Part shown: positions 54,405 through 63,733 of the stretch, one piece after another | How the letters are laid out: each line of letters starts with the position of its first letter | Numbering within the stretch: the first letter of the stretch is position 1 | NCBI RefSeq assembly: GCF_012396505.1 | Contig: NZ_JAAXPN010000001.1 | Location: 248,001 to 312,000 of the forward strand | Direction of reading: 5' to 3' | Source of the DNA: Periweissella fabalis | Lineage (GTDB): Bacteria > Bacillota > Bacilli > Lactobacillales > Lactobacillaceae | Length of the DNA stretch: 64,000 nucleotides | Made by a program: the position numbers and the translations under genes | Notes under the pieces: model-generated | What the model was told of the DNA's origin: nothing | What the model saw: the letters and a program-made list of their open reading frames with translations, nothing else | Databases searched by the model: none

Positions 54405-54448
54405 TTGAGTCATGCGCTCGATTCGGAATTTTTGATTTTGAATGGGCT

Positions 54449-54733
54449 ATGTCACTTTATAAATGGGAGCTTGATGCGGTGATTAAAGGTGTTCAACTGG
54501 GGCATATTGATGAACGTGAACGATTAGCAGTGCTTGCTGCCAGTGTTGGTTATTTCAGTAATGCAGAACGTCCTAAGTTTAAGAATATCTTTGATAGAAG
54601 CAAGGAAGAGCAAGCTCTCGAACAGGCTTACAATCCTGAAAAAGTAAAAGATACCAACAAACAACGACTTGAGTTATACAACAAAGTTCGTTCCGCATTT
54701 GGTGGAGAAAGGAGTGAAGATGACGAGTTATAA
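54449..54733 (+). CDS. tail assembly chaperone (T part), probably made by -1 frameshift
   Basis: The 94-residue segment MSLYKWELDAVIKGVQLGHI is in the -1 frame relative to the chaperone gene and its frame is open upstream past the G stop (SLIESCARFGIFDFEWAMSL). There is no convincing ribosome site before ATG 54449. This is the typical G/GT arrangement in which a fraction of ribosomes slip before the stop. I cannot single out the slip site. Confidence 0.65.
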   Translation: MSLYKWELDAVIKGVQLGHIDERERLAVLAASVGYFSNAERPKFKNIFDRSKEEQALEQAYNPEKVKDTNKQRLELYNKVRSAFGGERSEDDEL

Positions 54734-57417
54734 TGGTGGTTCGGTAACGGCTCACATTGGAGCAGACATATCTGATTATCAATCAGCAATGCGGGCTGTA
54801 TCAAGCTCTACTAGCAAAACAATGGGTGGCGCTGCAGCAGCGACTAGTTCAACGACTGGTAAGTTTAGCTTGATGAATAGTACAGTGGGGCAGATTGCAG
54901 CTGGTATTGGTGCAGTTACTCTGGTCTCAAAAGGAATTGGTGTACTTAAAGACAGTGTTGGGACTGCGGTGGCAAGGTTTGATACATATGAATGCATATC
55001 CTAAAGTCATGAAACAAATGGGATATTCAACTCAAGATACAAACAAGTCAGTTGGAATCTTAAAAAAGGGTGTTGATGGACTTCCAACGTCACTTCAAGA
55101 CTTAACGCAGAGTGCTCAAAGTTTTGCAATTCTTGAAAAGAGTGCAACTAAAGGGGCCCAGACTGCTACTGCATTGAATGATGCTTTTTTAGCATCGGGT
55201 GCAAGTGCAGGGGATGCAAGTCGTGGGGTAGAACAATATAGCCAGATGTTGGCTAGTGGAACAGTTGACCTACAAAGTTGGAAAACATTACAAGAAACGA
55301 TGCCGTATGCTTTGACTACAGTAGCTAAATCCTTTGGGTTAACTGGTAAATCAGCCGAACGTGACTTATATGCCAAGTTAAAGTCAGGTAAGATTACAGT
55401 CGATGAACTTAATAAGCGCTTCATTGCGTTGGACGGTGGTGTTAATGGTTTTGCTAATACAGCTCGTACGGCAACGGGTGGTATTGGTACATCATTTACA
55501 AATATGAAAAATGCGGTATCTAAAGGGTTAGCTGATACACTAAGTTCAATTGATACGGGCCTTAAAAAGGCTGGTACTGGTGGGATTGCGGCGATACTAA
55601 ATAATGTTAAAGTAGCGATTACCAATACATTTACAGCAGTGAATTCAACTATTGTTGCTATTATGCCTTCAATTATTGCAGCGATTAATACCATAGCTCC
55701 AGTGATTAAAGGCATATTTAGTACTGTTACCACGGTGATTAGTGGCATCGTAAACTTTGTAAAAGCAAATAGTGGTTGGCTAGAACCTTTAGCAGTTGGT
55801 ATAGCTACGTTTGCCGGTGCGATTGTAACGATCAATGCGCTAGGTAGAGCATTTACAGTGCTTAAAGTTGCTTCAGCAGTTGGTGGCGATATTAAATTAC
55901 TCGGATTTGCTTTGAACAACATGGCCAGTTCAAGTAAGTTAGCTCAAGCTGGGCTAATGTTGTACAACGGTGTTACTAAGGTAGCTATGGGAGTACAAGC
56001 CGCATTCAATGCGGTTATGGCAATTAATCCGTTTGTGTTAATCATTGCTGCGGTTGTTGCTTTAGTTGCGGGTATAACATGGTGGATTACTCAAACAAAG
56101 TCTGGTCAGGCAGCATGGCAAGCATTTATAACATGGCTTAGTGGTGTATGGTCAGGCATGGTTGGATTCTTTCAAGGTATATGGGCAGGCATATCAGCTG
56201 GAGTGAGTGCAACTGTTACATTCTTTCAGACAACTTGGCAAGGATTTATTACTTTTTTCCAAGGTATATGGGCAGGCGTTGCTCCTTACTTTTCGGCTGC
56301 ATGGCAGGCTCTTGTAGTTATCGTCCAAGGTATTGTTACAACACTTTCAGGTGTTTGGCAAGGCTACGTGACAGCGGCAACTGCTATTTGGAATGGGATG
56401 GTAAGTGTTGCGACAGGTATTTGGAATTTGCTGAAAGCTGTTGTACTTGGACCAATCTTAGTATTGATTGATTTGCTAACTGGTAATTGGTCAAAAATGA
56501 AAAGTGATGCAACATTGATCTGGAATAGTATCAAGGGTGCTTTAGGTCAAATTGTTGGCGGAATCGTAACGGCAGTAACTGGATATTTCAGAGGAATGGG
56601 CCAAGCTGTTGGTTCGATTTGGAATGGGATTAAAGCGGCCGCATCAGCTGTTTGGGGTGGCATTAAATCTGTTATCTCTACTTTAGTGACTGGGGTAGTT
56701 AACATTGCCAAAACTGTTTGGAATGGTGGTAAGGCTGCTATTTCAGCAATTTGGAATGGTATCCGTGCAGCTGCATCAGCTGTCTGGGGTGGAATTAAGT
56801 CTACTATCTCAAGCCTTGCAAATGGTGCAATTAATGGGGTTCGCTCAGCTTGGAATGGTGCAGTTAGTTTTGCTTCAGGTATTTGGAACGGAGTTAAATC
56901 AGCAGTTCAAGGTGCCATGCACTTTGATTTATTAGGTGCAGGTCGAGCTATCATGAATTCGTTTTTAAGTGGTTTGAAGTCTGCGTGGGGAGCTGTTAAA
57001 AGTTTCGTTGGTGGGATTGGTAATTGGATTCGAGACCACAAGGGACCAATCAGTTACGACCGTCGGTTATTGATTCCAGCTGGTAAAGCCATTATGGAAG
57101 GTTTTGGCGGTTCATTGAATAACAATTTTGAATATGTTAAACGTTCAGTTTCATCATACGCTGGTCAGATTGCGGATCAATTTGGACATCAAGAATACGA
57201 AGCTAATGCTAAATTAACAGCAAGTAGTGTAGGAGTAGCCGGTCAGATTAATGGTGGGTTAAATGCACTTAGTGATGAAGTTGCAGAACAAAGTGCTCAA
57301 GCACCAACATTCTACGTACACAATGAACTTGTTGGTGACAAAATTACAACGACAGTTAATAGTCAAAATTCACGCCGGCAAAATATCAATAATTTAATCA
57401 TGGGAGGAGGTATCTAA
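54720..57417 (+). pseudogene. tape measure protein, frameshifted near its start
   Basis: MTSYNGGSVTAHIGADISDY starts at 54720 (GAAAGGAG) and reads to VARFDT, then a spurious YECIS and stop. The +1-shifted frame carries MNAYPKVMKQMGYSTQDTNK onward to 57417. GATACATATGAAT at 54981-54993 appears to hold one extra base; GATACAATGAAT would give VARFDTMNAYPK. The restored protein would be ~898 residues, with hydrophobic spans at 55700-56100 and Trp-containing repeats (IWNGI, VWGGI) at 56100-56900. The tail length ruler is lost unless translation restarts. Confidence 0.75.
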
Positions 57418-58244
57418 TGGACCTACTAATCACTAATAATTTAGAAAGCATTAAGTTGAGTAGCAGGAACATTGTTACAACTGACTTTGACGAATCGTCA
57501 CCAAGTATCACGCCAAACACTTTGTCATTTAAAGGACGGAATGGGAAGGTTAATTTTGGTGGCGATTATGGAGACAAAAAGCTTAAATTTTCAGGTTATT
57601 TAGTTGCTAATAATCAATCTGATTATGAATCAAAGCGCAATTGGCTATATCAAATGTTAGGCGGCTCAGAGCCCTACTACATCACACCAATGTATTCTGA
57701 TAATGGCCAATATAGCTTTGAACGTCCGGGGCAAACGTCCGGGAATGTAATAGGGCAAACTGATGAAGTTGCTAGTTTTAAACGTTTTTATGTAACTATT
57801 GATGATGTTATTGAACCTAGCTTTGTAGGTAATATCAATGGTCGGCAAATTTACAAACTAGAAATTACGTTCGTTACTGCTGAATTACCATTTGGTGAAT
57901 CGGTACCTAAAACGTTAACTATTACTAATTCAATACCATACGCAGGTACTACCAAGGCATCTCAATTAGAGGTGCCTTTTTATTTGCAACTAACTGCTAA
58001 TCAAGTTTCAAGTGGATTTAATTTAACTATTGGATCACGTACATGGACATATAGTGGAACCGTTGCAACTGGGGATGTATTTAAATTAGGCGGCATATAC
58101 AACACAAAGAATTTAATCTCAATCAATGATTATACGAACGCTGAATATTTCGTGTTAGAACCTAGTCGAACTGGACAGGTGCCTATCAAATGTTCAATTA
58201 ATGCAACAATCACAATAAACGACTACAAGGAGTTGTATCTATGA
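57417..58244 (+). CDS. distal tail protein (Dit)
   Basis: The 275-residue protein has the phage tail family pattern: NTLSFKGRNGKVNFGGDYGD near 38, RNWLYQMLGGSEPYYI near 77 and FKLEITFVTAELPFGES-like strands near 150. It forms the hub connecting tube and receptor-binding device. One-base overlap with the tape measure gene. Confidence 0.82.
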   Translation: MDLLITNNLESIKLSSRNIVTTDFDESSPSITPNTLSFKGRNGKVNFGGDYGDKKLKFSGYLVANNQSDYESKRNWLYQMLGGSEPYYITPMYSDNGQYSFERPGQTSGNVIGQTDEVASFKRFYVTIDDVIEPSFVGNINGRQIYKLEITFVTAELPFGESVPKTLTITNSIPYAGTTKASQLEVPFYLQLTANQVSSGFNLTIGSRTWTYSGTVATGDVFKLGGIYNTKNLISINDYTNAEYFVLEPSRTGQVPIKCSINATITINDYKELYL

Positions 58245-60721
58245 TTAAGTTTAAAGACATTAAAAATAGTACTCACTTGGCAGTCACTGAAATCAAACGA
58301 AAGCATTCCGTAAATGGTGAAAAATCATTATCAGGAACTATTTATAGTGGCGATGACGTACTCAATAATATTGATACAGGTTGGGGTTTAGAATTTGATA
58401 GTGAGCCTTATGTGATTACTTATTATGAGCATCATGACTCTGATAACACGATTTCATTTGATGCTATTCATAAATTTTTCTGGGACTTTTCCAAGAAAAT
58501 GTTCTATCGCAACTTCAATGGTAGCAATACGATTGATACTTATTTAGGCAACATTTTTGATGATACCGGATACAAATATGCTTTGAATTTCAGACCGAAT
58601 GCTGTTAGCAAAGAAAACTTTGGTATGACCAACAAGATGTCAATGTTTAATGACATCATCAATGCTATCGATGCAGAATTTGAGGTTAATGGAACACTTG
58701 TTTCAATTTATCAAAAAATTGGAACCGATTTATCTACGATAGTTCGGCATGGATTTAACTTATCGGACATGTCAATTGAAAACGATATATCAGGATTTGC
58801 CACCTATGCAGAAGGCTTTGGGGTACATGCGAACCCTGATGATCAGAGTAGCCCGCAGTTACACGCTGTATATGAAAGTCCACTATCTAAGATATATGGG
58901 AGAATTGAAGCAGAGCCCATCGATGATGAACGATACACTATTCAGGCTAATTTACTGGCTGCACTGAAATCTAAGGTTGATGATGAATTCACCGCTGATG
59001 GTTTGAAAGTTAGTTATACAGTAACCGCGGGTAATGTCAGTTCGGTCCAACGATATCAAGAAGCCAATGCTTCAATCTCATCACGGATTAACAATGCGAT
59101 TAATACAGCAGATCAAGCCAATCAAGCTGCCATAATTGCTCAAATTAGTGCCAATGGAAAGAATACAGTTTATCGTGCTAACTCGGTTGATGATTTACCA
59201 ATTAATGCTAATGAAGGTGATTTAGGTTGGGTCCAAAGCGGTGATGGATTGGTGTTATACATTTATACCAAACGACCAAATGGTAGTTATTTCTGGGATA
59301 AGCGTATTGATCCAGAGATGGGCCAACAAATTGAGGATGGTGTTGATGATGCTGTAAGTAAAGCACAAGATTATACTGATAAAATAGCAACCGATACCAA
59401 TAATCGTTTAGCTGGTAAAGCAGATGTATCTCAAGTTGATATTTTGAAAAGCCAGATTAATTTAGCGGTTAAAAAGGGTGACGTAATTAATCAGATTAAT
59501 CTTGATACATCTGGTGCTCAAATAAAGGCTAGTTCAATTGTTTTAGATGGACCAACTACTGTTACTGATGCATTCTATGCAAAGGGTGGTAATTTTAAAA
59601 ACTTAAATGCTTCAAATATAACTGTTGGAACTTTAAATGGTAATAATGTTAACTTGATTAATTTGAACGCTAGTAGCATCACTACAGGTAAATTATCTGG
59701 TATAACTATGGAATTTCGTGCTAGCCAAGGTTCAAAAGGGTTCGTTCTTCGTGACGATGTAATTCGAATGTACGATGATGCAACATTCAGCATTCAAAGT
59801 GGTATAGGGATTAAGATGTATGCCGGTAGCATTTCTTCGCCAAACAACGGAATTTTAATCGACGTTGACAAGCAAATAATCTCAGCTAGTTCCTACACAT
59901 CTACAGCAATGTTAAAAAATGGCGGTTTGTATCTTATGCAGCCTAACATTTTTGATGAAAATAATAATCCTTATTTTAGTTTGACAAATGATGGATCTGG
60001 ACTAAATTTTAGCGGTGCACTATTAAAAGGGCGAGAATATATAGCTCTAACAACAAGCGACAATTCCGATAGTAGCCTCGACAACACAAGGTTAGGACAA
60101 GAAACGTTTGCAGGAATAGCTGCCGGCAGAAACGGTAACGATTGGAAGCCTACTAAGGTAGGTGGGGCATCTAGAGGTGTCTTTATATCTGGTGGTCATA
60201 AATATGGTTCAATTATGCAAGCTAGTCCCAGTATCACGGTAGGATACAATCCTGATCCTAATAGTAATTCTTTTTCGGGAACGCGAATCAGTTTAGAAGG
60301 TGAATATGTCCATATTCAATCAGCTTATGATAATACAACAAGTGCTTCATCTAACGTCGTTGTTTACGGCAATGGAGCGCTATTGCGAAGTACGTCAGCA
60401 ACAAAGTATAAAACATCTATTCATCGTACAAATGGGTCTCATTTAGGAGATAAGCTTCTTAATGTACCGATGGCAACGTGGTATGACAAAGCAACCATTC
60501 GCCGGTTCAAAGAGGAAAAAGACGAACAAAAACCACGCGTTGAGTTCGGAATGATTGCGGAAGATTTAGCAGATGCTGGATTGGATTGGCTAGTAGTACG
60601 TGATCCAAATGGTGAAATTGAAGGTATTAAATATGACCGTTTAGCGGTTGCTTTGATACCTGTTATTAAAAATTTAAAACAAGAAATAGAGGAATTGAAA
60701 AATGAACGAAGCAGTAATTAA
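58241..60721 (+). CDS. tail-associated protein (Tal-like) with S74 intramolecular chaperone
   Basis: The 826-residue protein has an N-terminal gp27/Tal-type hub domain (1-270, with ESPLSKIYGRIEAEPIDDER), a coiled and beta-helical middle (280-690) and a C-terminal Peptidase_S74-like chaperone (FGMIAEDLADAGLDWLVV, GIKYDRLAVALIPVIKNL). S74 domains trim themselves after helping the fibre trimer fold. It is likely the receptor-binding or lysin-bearing tip. It is intact. Confidence 0.85.
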   Translation: MIKFKDIKNSTHLAVTEIKRKHSVNGEKSLSGTIYSGDDVLNNIDTGWGLEFDSEPYVITYYEHHDSDNTISFDAIHKFFWDFSKKMFYRNFNGSNTIDTYLGNIFDDTGYKYALNFRPNAVSKENFGMTNKMSMFNDIINAIDAEFEVNGTLVSIYQKIGTDLSTIVRHGFNLSDMSIENDISGFATYAEGFGVHANPDDQSSPQLHAVYESPLSKIYGRIEAEPIDDERYTIQANLLAALKSKVDDEFTADGLKVSYTVTAGNVSSVQRYQEANASISSRINNAINTADQANQAAIIAQISANGKNTVYRANSVDDLPINANEGDLGWVQSGDGLVLYIYTKRPNGSYFWDKRIDPEMGQQIEDGVDDAVSKAQDYTDKIATDTNNRLAGKADVSQVDILKSQINLAVKKGDVINQINLDTSGAQIKASSIVLDGPTTVTDAFYAKGGNFKNLNASNITVGTLNGNNVNLINLNASSITTGKLSGITMEFRASQGSKGFVLRDDVIRMYDDATFSIQSGIGIKMYAGSISSPNNGILIDVDKQIISASSYTSTAMLKNGGLYLMQPNIFDENNNPYFSLTNDGSGLNFSGALLKGREYIALTTSDNSDSSLDNTRLGQETFAGIAAGRNGNDWKPTKVGGASRGVFISGGHKYGSIMQASPSITVGYNPDPNSNSFSGTRISLEGEYVHIQSAYDNTTSASSNVVVYGNGALLRSTSATKYKTSIHRTNGSHLGDKLLNVPMATWYDKATIRRFKEEKDEQKPRVEFGMIAEDLADAGLDWLVVRDPNGEIEGIKYDRLAVALIPVIKNLKQEIEELKNERSSN

Positions 60722-60836
60722 TGGATTAGCGATTCGATTGGCACAGTCTCAAGTAAATGAGGAACTTGCTAAGGCAAAAATAACAGAACTAGAACAAAGG
60801 ATTGAAGAGTTAAAAGGTAAAAAGGAGACTAAGTAA
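60702..60836 (+). CDS. small coiled-coil phage protein
   Basis: The 44-residue protein (MNEAVINGLAIRLAQSQVNE) is a predicted coiled coil (ITELEQRIEELKGKK). It overlaps both neighbours: 20 bases with the tail gene and one base with the next. Confidence 0.55.
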   Translation: MNEAVINGLAIRLAQSQVNEELAKAKITELEQRIEELKGKKETK

Positions 60837-61072
60837 TGGAAGTTACAATAAATAGTATCACTCCCAAGTTTAATGATACGGGTATCTTAGAGTTGGATAG
60901 TATGATTTGTTATGTTACAGGTGGTGTATATCCAGATAATACGTCAGGATATGTTTCACTGGGTGCAACGGAAAATATCACTTTGACAAGTACAAAATCA
61001 GAAGTAGAGGCAGCTGCAATTACTAAATTTAAATCAAATGTAGCTGTTTTATTTTCTGAAAAAACAGAATAA
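60836..61072 (+). CDS. hypothetical phage protein
   Basis: The 78-residue protein (MEVTINSITPKFNDTGILEL) is beta-rich and lies where a baseplate or tail accessory protein is common. No family recognised. Confidence 0.55.
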   Translation: MEVTINSITPKFNDTGILELDSMICYVTGGVYPDNTSGYVSLGATENITLTSTKSEVEAAAITKFKSNVAVLFSEKTE

Positions 61073-61081
61073 GTAGTTTTA

Positions 61082-61159
61082 ATGTCAGTATACTTAAATG
61101 CCGAATGGGTGCGATGCCCGAATAAACATATAGAAAGGCTAATGTATGGCTATATTTGA
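61082..61159 (+). CDS. 25-residue possible XkdX-like peptide
   Basis: MSVYLNAEWVRCPNKHIERL is a short frame between tail and lysis genes, a place where tiny XkdX-type proteins occur. It overlaps the next gene by 14 bases. Ribosome site is weak. Confidence 0.3.
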   Translation: MSVYLNAEWVRCPNKHIERLMYGYI

Positions 61160-61457
61160 GAGAACTATAACGGATATTGGATTAATTTTTGGAGTCGTCG
61201 CGGGGTTATATGCCTTGTGGCGATTTTTATTTAAAGCGAGTTTTAACGACATGTTCAATGCGGTAATTGACCAAGTGACTGAGCGTATTATGGCCAAAGT
61301 TGACAAACTTACGGATCGGTTAGAAAGATTAACTAGCCGAATTGATGTGCTAGGAAGCGTAACTACTAGAGTTGATGAACTTGAAAATGATACTACTAAA
61401 CTTAAAACAAGAATCGCTGTACACGAAGAACGACTTAACAAATTGGAGGACAAATAA
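61146..61457 (+). CDS. XhlA-like membrane/coiled-coil lysis protein
   Basis: The 103-residue protein has an N-terminal span (LIFGVVAGLYALWRFLF) and a long coiled coil (LTDRLERLTSRIDVLGSVTT). Size and position before a holin fit XhlA/hemolysin-type lysis accessory proteins. Confidence 0.6.
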   Translation: MAIFERTITDIGLIFGVVAGLYALWRFLFKASFNDMFNAVIDQVTERIMAKVDKLTDRLERLTSRIDVLGSVTTRVDELENDTTKLKTRIAVHEERLNKLEDK

Positions 61458-61458
61458 C

Positions 61459-61968
61459 ATGGAACAATCAATCACACAATTAATTGAGGCAATCGGTACA
61501 ATCATTATCACGGCACTAGGTGGGTTTGTAACTGCCAAATTAAAAGAGTATGCAACAACTTCAAGCCAACAAAAAACAATTGCCACATTAGCGACTTTAG
61601 CCAATGCAGCAGTTGTTTCAGTTGAAAAGTCAGGCATTATCAATAACTTAACTTCTAGGCAAAAACATCAAGCTGCTATTAATGAGGTTCAAACTCAACT
61701 TGCTAAAGCAGGTTTGAAACCAGCAGATGAAACATTAATCGCTAATGAAATTGAACGTGCATACAGCCAACAAGTTGACCAACTTCATGCAGTGTATGCC
61801 AAGCAAGCCGAAGTAGCAGTTGCTGAAAACCAAGCGCATATTGCTAATTCAGCCGTTCAAGAATTGGCTACTTTAAAAGAACAATCAGCTAATATCCTAG
61901 CTAAAATTGATGAAAAGCAACAAGCGATTGATGCAATTAATACGCTTGCTCCAGTTAAGGAGGACTAA
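61459..61968 (+). CDS. phage holin (LLH family)
   Basis: The 169-residue protein has one N-terminal span (IEAIGTIIITALGGFVTAKL) followed by a long soluble helical region with an AAINEVQTQLAKAGLKPAD segment, as in the LLH holin family. It directly precedes the endolysin, separated by one base. It forms the membrane lesion for endolysin release. Confidence 0.8.
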   Translation: MEQSITQLIEAIGTIIITALGGFVTAKLKEYATTSSQQKTIATLATLANAAVVSVEKSGIINNLTSRQKHQAAINEVQTQLAKAGLKPADETLIANEIERAYSQQVDQLHAVYAKQAEVAVAENQAHIANSAVQELATLKEQSANILAKIDEKQQAIDAINTLAPVKED

Positions 61969-61969
61969 A

Positions 61970-62935
61970 ATGGCACAAATTAAAGCATATGGGACTGACC
62001 AAGCACGTTGGCAAGGTCCCAATGGTAAACGTGGCTACGGCCGTGATAGCTTCGCTATTCTACAAATTGGGGGTTATAGTCCAGCTACTGGTATCTATAA
62101 TCAAGCTACCTATCCAACTCAACTAACAGCAATGGCTGACTTACGACTTCACACATATATTTGGTTTGAAGTGGGTGGTGATGCTAACAAAGCCAAACTG
62201 GTGTTGGATTATTTCTTGCCACGAATTAAAACGCCTAAAGGCTCAATCGTAGCCATTGATTACGAACAAGGTGCTAGTGGAAATGTAACTGATAATACGA
62301 ATGCTATCCTGTATGCAATGGATCGCATTGCGCAAGCTGGTTACACGCCAATGCTGTACACTGGTAAACCATATATCTATGCCCACGTTGATGTTGCTCG
62401 TTTCTTGAGCAAATACCCTAGTCATTTGTGGTTGGCAGCCTATCCAGACTACAAAGTTCGGAGTGAACCATTGTTTGACTTCTTCCCTAGTATGACAGGG
62501 GTGGGAATGTGGCAATTCACTAGCACATACGTCTTAGGTGGCCTTGACGGTAACGTTGATTTAACGGGTATCACGATGAATGGTTATATGAATAAGCCTG
62601 ATGTCATTACCGTTGACGGTTATGCGGGACAAGCAACTATTAAAGCTATGCAACGTGTATTAGGTACGATACAAGATGGTGTAATTAGTGGGCAATCTAA
62701 GTATTCAGCTCAATTTGCACCTAACTTTATGAACATTCAGGTAGCAAATGGTGGATCACAAATGATTTACAATTTACAACAAGTATTAGGTGTTCAAGCT
62801 GACGGTTACTTTGGGCCAGCCACAATTGCAGCACTTCAAGCACGGTTACATGTTTATCCCGATGGTTACGCTGGTGCATCAACCGTTAAGCAAATTCAAG
62901 CTAACTTGAATCGTGGGCATATTATCATTGAGTAA
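61970..62935 (+). CDS. endolysin, GH25-type muramidase
   Basis: The 321-residue protein starts MAQIKAYGTDQARWQGPNG and has the GH25-type strand motifs AILQIGGYS near 24 and SIVAIDYEQGASG near 93 with acidic catalytic pair. The C-terminal ~115 residues carry two repeats with DGYAGQATIKAMQ and DGYFGPATIAALQ, typical peptidoglycan-binding repeats. It cuts the cell wall glycan at lysis. Coding region intact; it is the last protein gene before the RNA array. Confidence 0.88.
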   Translation: MAQIKAYGTDQARWQGPNGKRGYGRDSFAILQIGGYSPATGIYNQATYPTQLTAMADLRLHTYIWFEVGGDANKAKLVLDYFLPRIKTPKGSIVAIDYEQGASGNVTDNTNAILYAMDRIAQAGYTPMLYTGKPYIYAHVDVARFLSKYPSHLWLAAYPDYKVRSEPLFDFFPSMTGVGMWQFTSTYVLGGLDGNVDLTGITMNGYMNKPDVITVDGYAGQATIKAMQRVLGTIQDGVISGQSKYSAQFAPNFMNIQVANGGSQMIYNLQQVLGVQADGYFGPATIAALQARLHVYPDGYAGASTVKQIQANLNRGHIIIE

Positions 62936-62976
62936 AATTATTTGTCAAAATATCTAAAGTGAACTACAATAACTGT

Positions 62977-63046
62977 ATTCTCTCGAATAATTAAGAATAA
63001 TAATATAGCCAGAAAAGACCTAGCCTTAGTTGGTTATGTCTTTTTT
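62977..63046 (+). ncRNA. array small RNA 1 (~70 nt)
   Basis: Promoter TTGTCA (62942-62947), 17 bp, TACAAT (62965-62970). Terminator arms 63013-63025 and 63032-63044 pair in 12 of 13 positions, then T6. The pyrimidine stretch TTCTCTC is at 62978-62984. Confidence 0.55.
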
Positions 63047-63175
63047 GTTTGGTTACTTATTAAATTAAAAACTTGCAATGCAAAAATCACTTTAATTTTA
63101 TCCGAGGGTATATTTTTAATTAAAATTATGGTAAGGTTACTTGATATTTATTTTATATAGTTTTATTATTAAGTC

Positions 63176-63244
63176 ATCCTATTTTTGAAATGTAACTACT
63201 TAAACTTAGTAAAAGACCTAGCCTTAATTGGTTAGGTCTTTTTT
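63176..63244 (+). ncRNA. array small RNA 2 (~69 nt, possible 137-nt form)
   Basis: Two promoters read into one terminator: TTGCAA (63073-63078), 17 bp, TTTTAT (63096-63101), and TTGATA (63141-63146), 17 bp, TATTAT (63164-63169). Terminator AAAAGACCTAGCC / GGTTAGGTCTTTT (63211-63242) is perfect apart from one G-U pair. CATCCTATTTTTG lies at the 5' end of the short form. Confidence 0.6.
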
Positions 63245-63306
63245 ATTTGTTTACTTATTAAATTAAAATCTTGCAATATTATTCTAATTTAATTATTATA
63301 TGAAAC

Positions 63307-63373
63307 AATCCTTTTGTTCATGGACAAATTAAATATCAGAGAAGTCCCAACCATTTAATGGTTGGTATTTTTT
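63307..63373 (+). ncRNA. array small RNA 3 (~67 nt)
   Basis: Promoter TTGCAA (63271-63276), 17 bp, TATTAT (63294-63299). Terminator CCAACCAT / ATGGTTGG at 63347-63365 followed by TATTTTTT. ATCCTTTTG is at 63308-63316, complementary in type to a Shine-Dalgarno. Confidence 0.6.
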
Positions 63374-63425
63374 GTTATCAAACTAAACATTTGCAATGTT
63401 ACTATAATAGTTTTATTATTAAAAG

Positions 63426-63523
63426 TGTCCAAATGTACCTTTTTTCCCTTTTTTAATGCTTGATACTAATTTTAAACCACATAACAGAAAAATCCTTAGC
63501 TTTAATTGGTTGGGGATTTTTTT
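63426..63523 (+). ncRNA. array small RNA 4 (~98 nt)
   Basis: Promoter TTGCAA (63391-63396), 17 bp, TATTAT (63414-63419). Terminator arms 63488-63500 and 63509-63521 with G-U pairs, then Ts. A 19-base run of only pyrimidines apart from one A occupies 63436-63454. Confidence 0.55.
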
Positions 63524-63606
63524 GTTGTGAGTAAGTCAGATCCTTAGTGGCAAATTTGAATACTAGATAACTTGACCAAGTATTTAAAATAATTTATACT
63601 TACTTG

Positions 63607-63677
63607 GTCTCTGAAAATACTTTGACGATAACAGATATCAGAAAAATCCTTGACTTTAATTGTTTAAGGATTTTTTT
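63607..63677 (+). ncRNA. array small RNA 5 (~71 nt)
   Basis: Promoter TTGACC (63572-63577), 17 bp, TATACT (63595-63600). Terminator arms 63642-63653 and 63664-63675, then Ts. The promoter is bracketed by the inverted repeat GACCAAGTA (63574-63582) and TACTTGGTC (63601-63609), a possible operator. GGTCTCTG is at the 5' end. Confidence 0.6.
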
Positions 63678-63733
63678 GTCTATTTAAAACTAGAACACTT
63701 GTAATTATATAATAATTGAGTTATAACTAATTT

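Noticed and set aside
55116-55922. 268-codon minus-strand frame in the tape measure gene
   Set aside because: No start signal, and it mirrors the hydrophobic Ala/Val-rich plus-strand protein.
30488-62946. AAATTATTTG shared by the integrase end (30488-30497) and the base just after the endolysin, as att core
   Set aside because: Only 10 A/T-rich bases, and inside the integrase coding end. The epimerase junction lies elsewhere, so it is probably chance.
63460-63490. An eighth promoter (TTGATA at 63460) in array unit 4
   Set aside because: At 16-17 bp spacing the -10 would be TAACAG or AACAGA, which is too poor.
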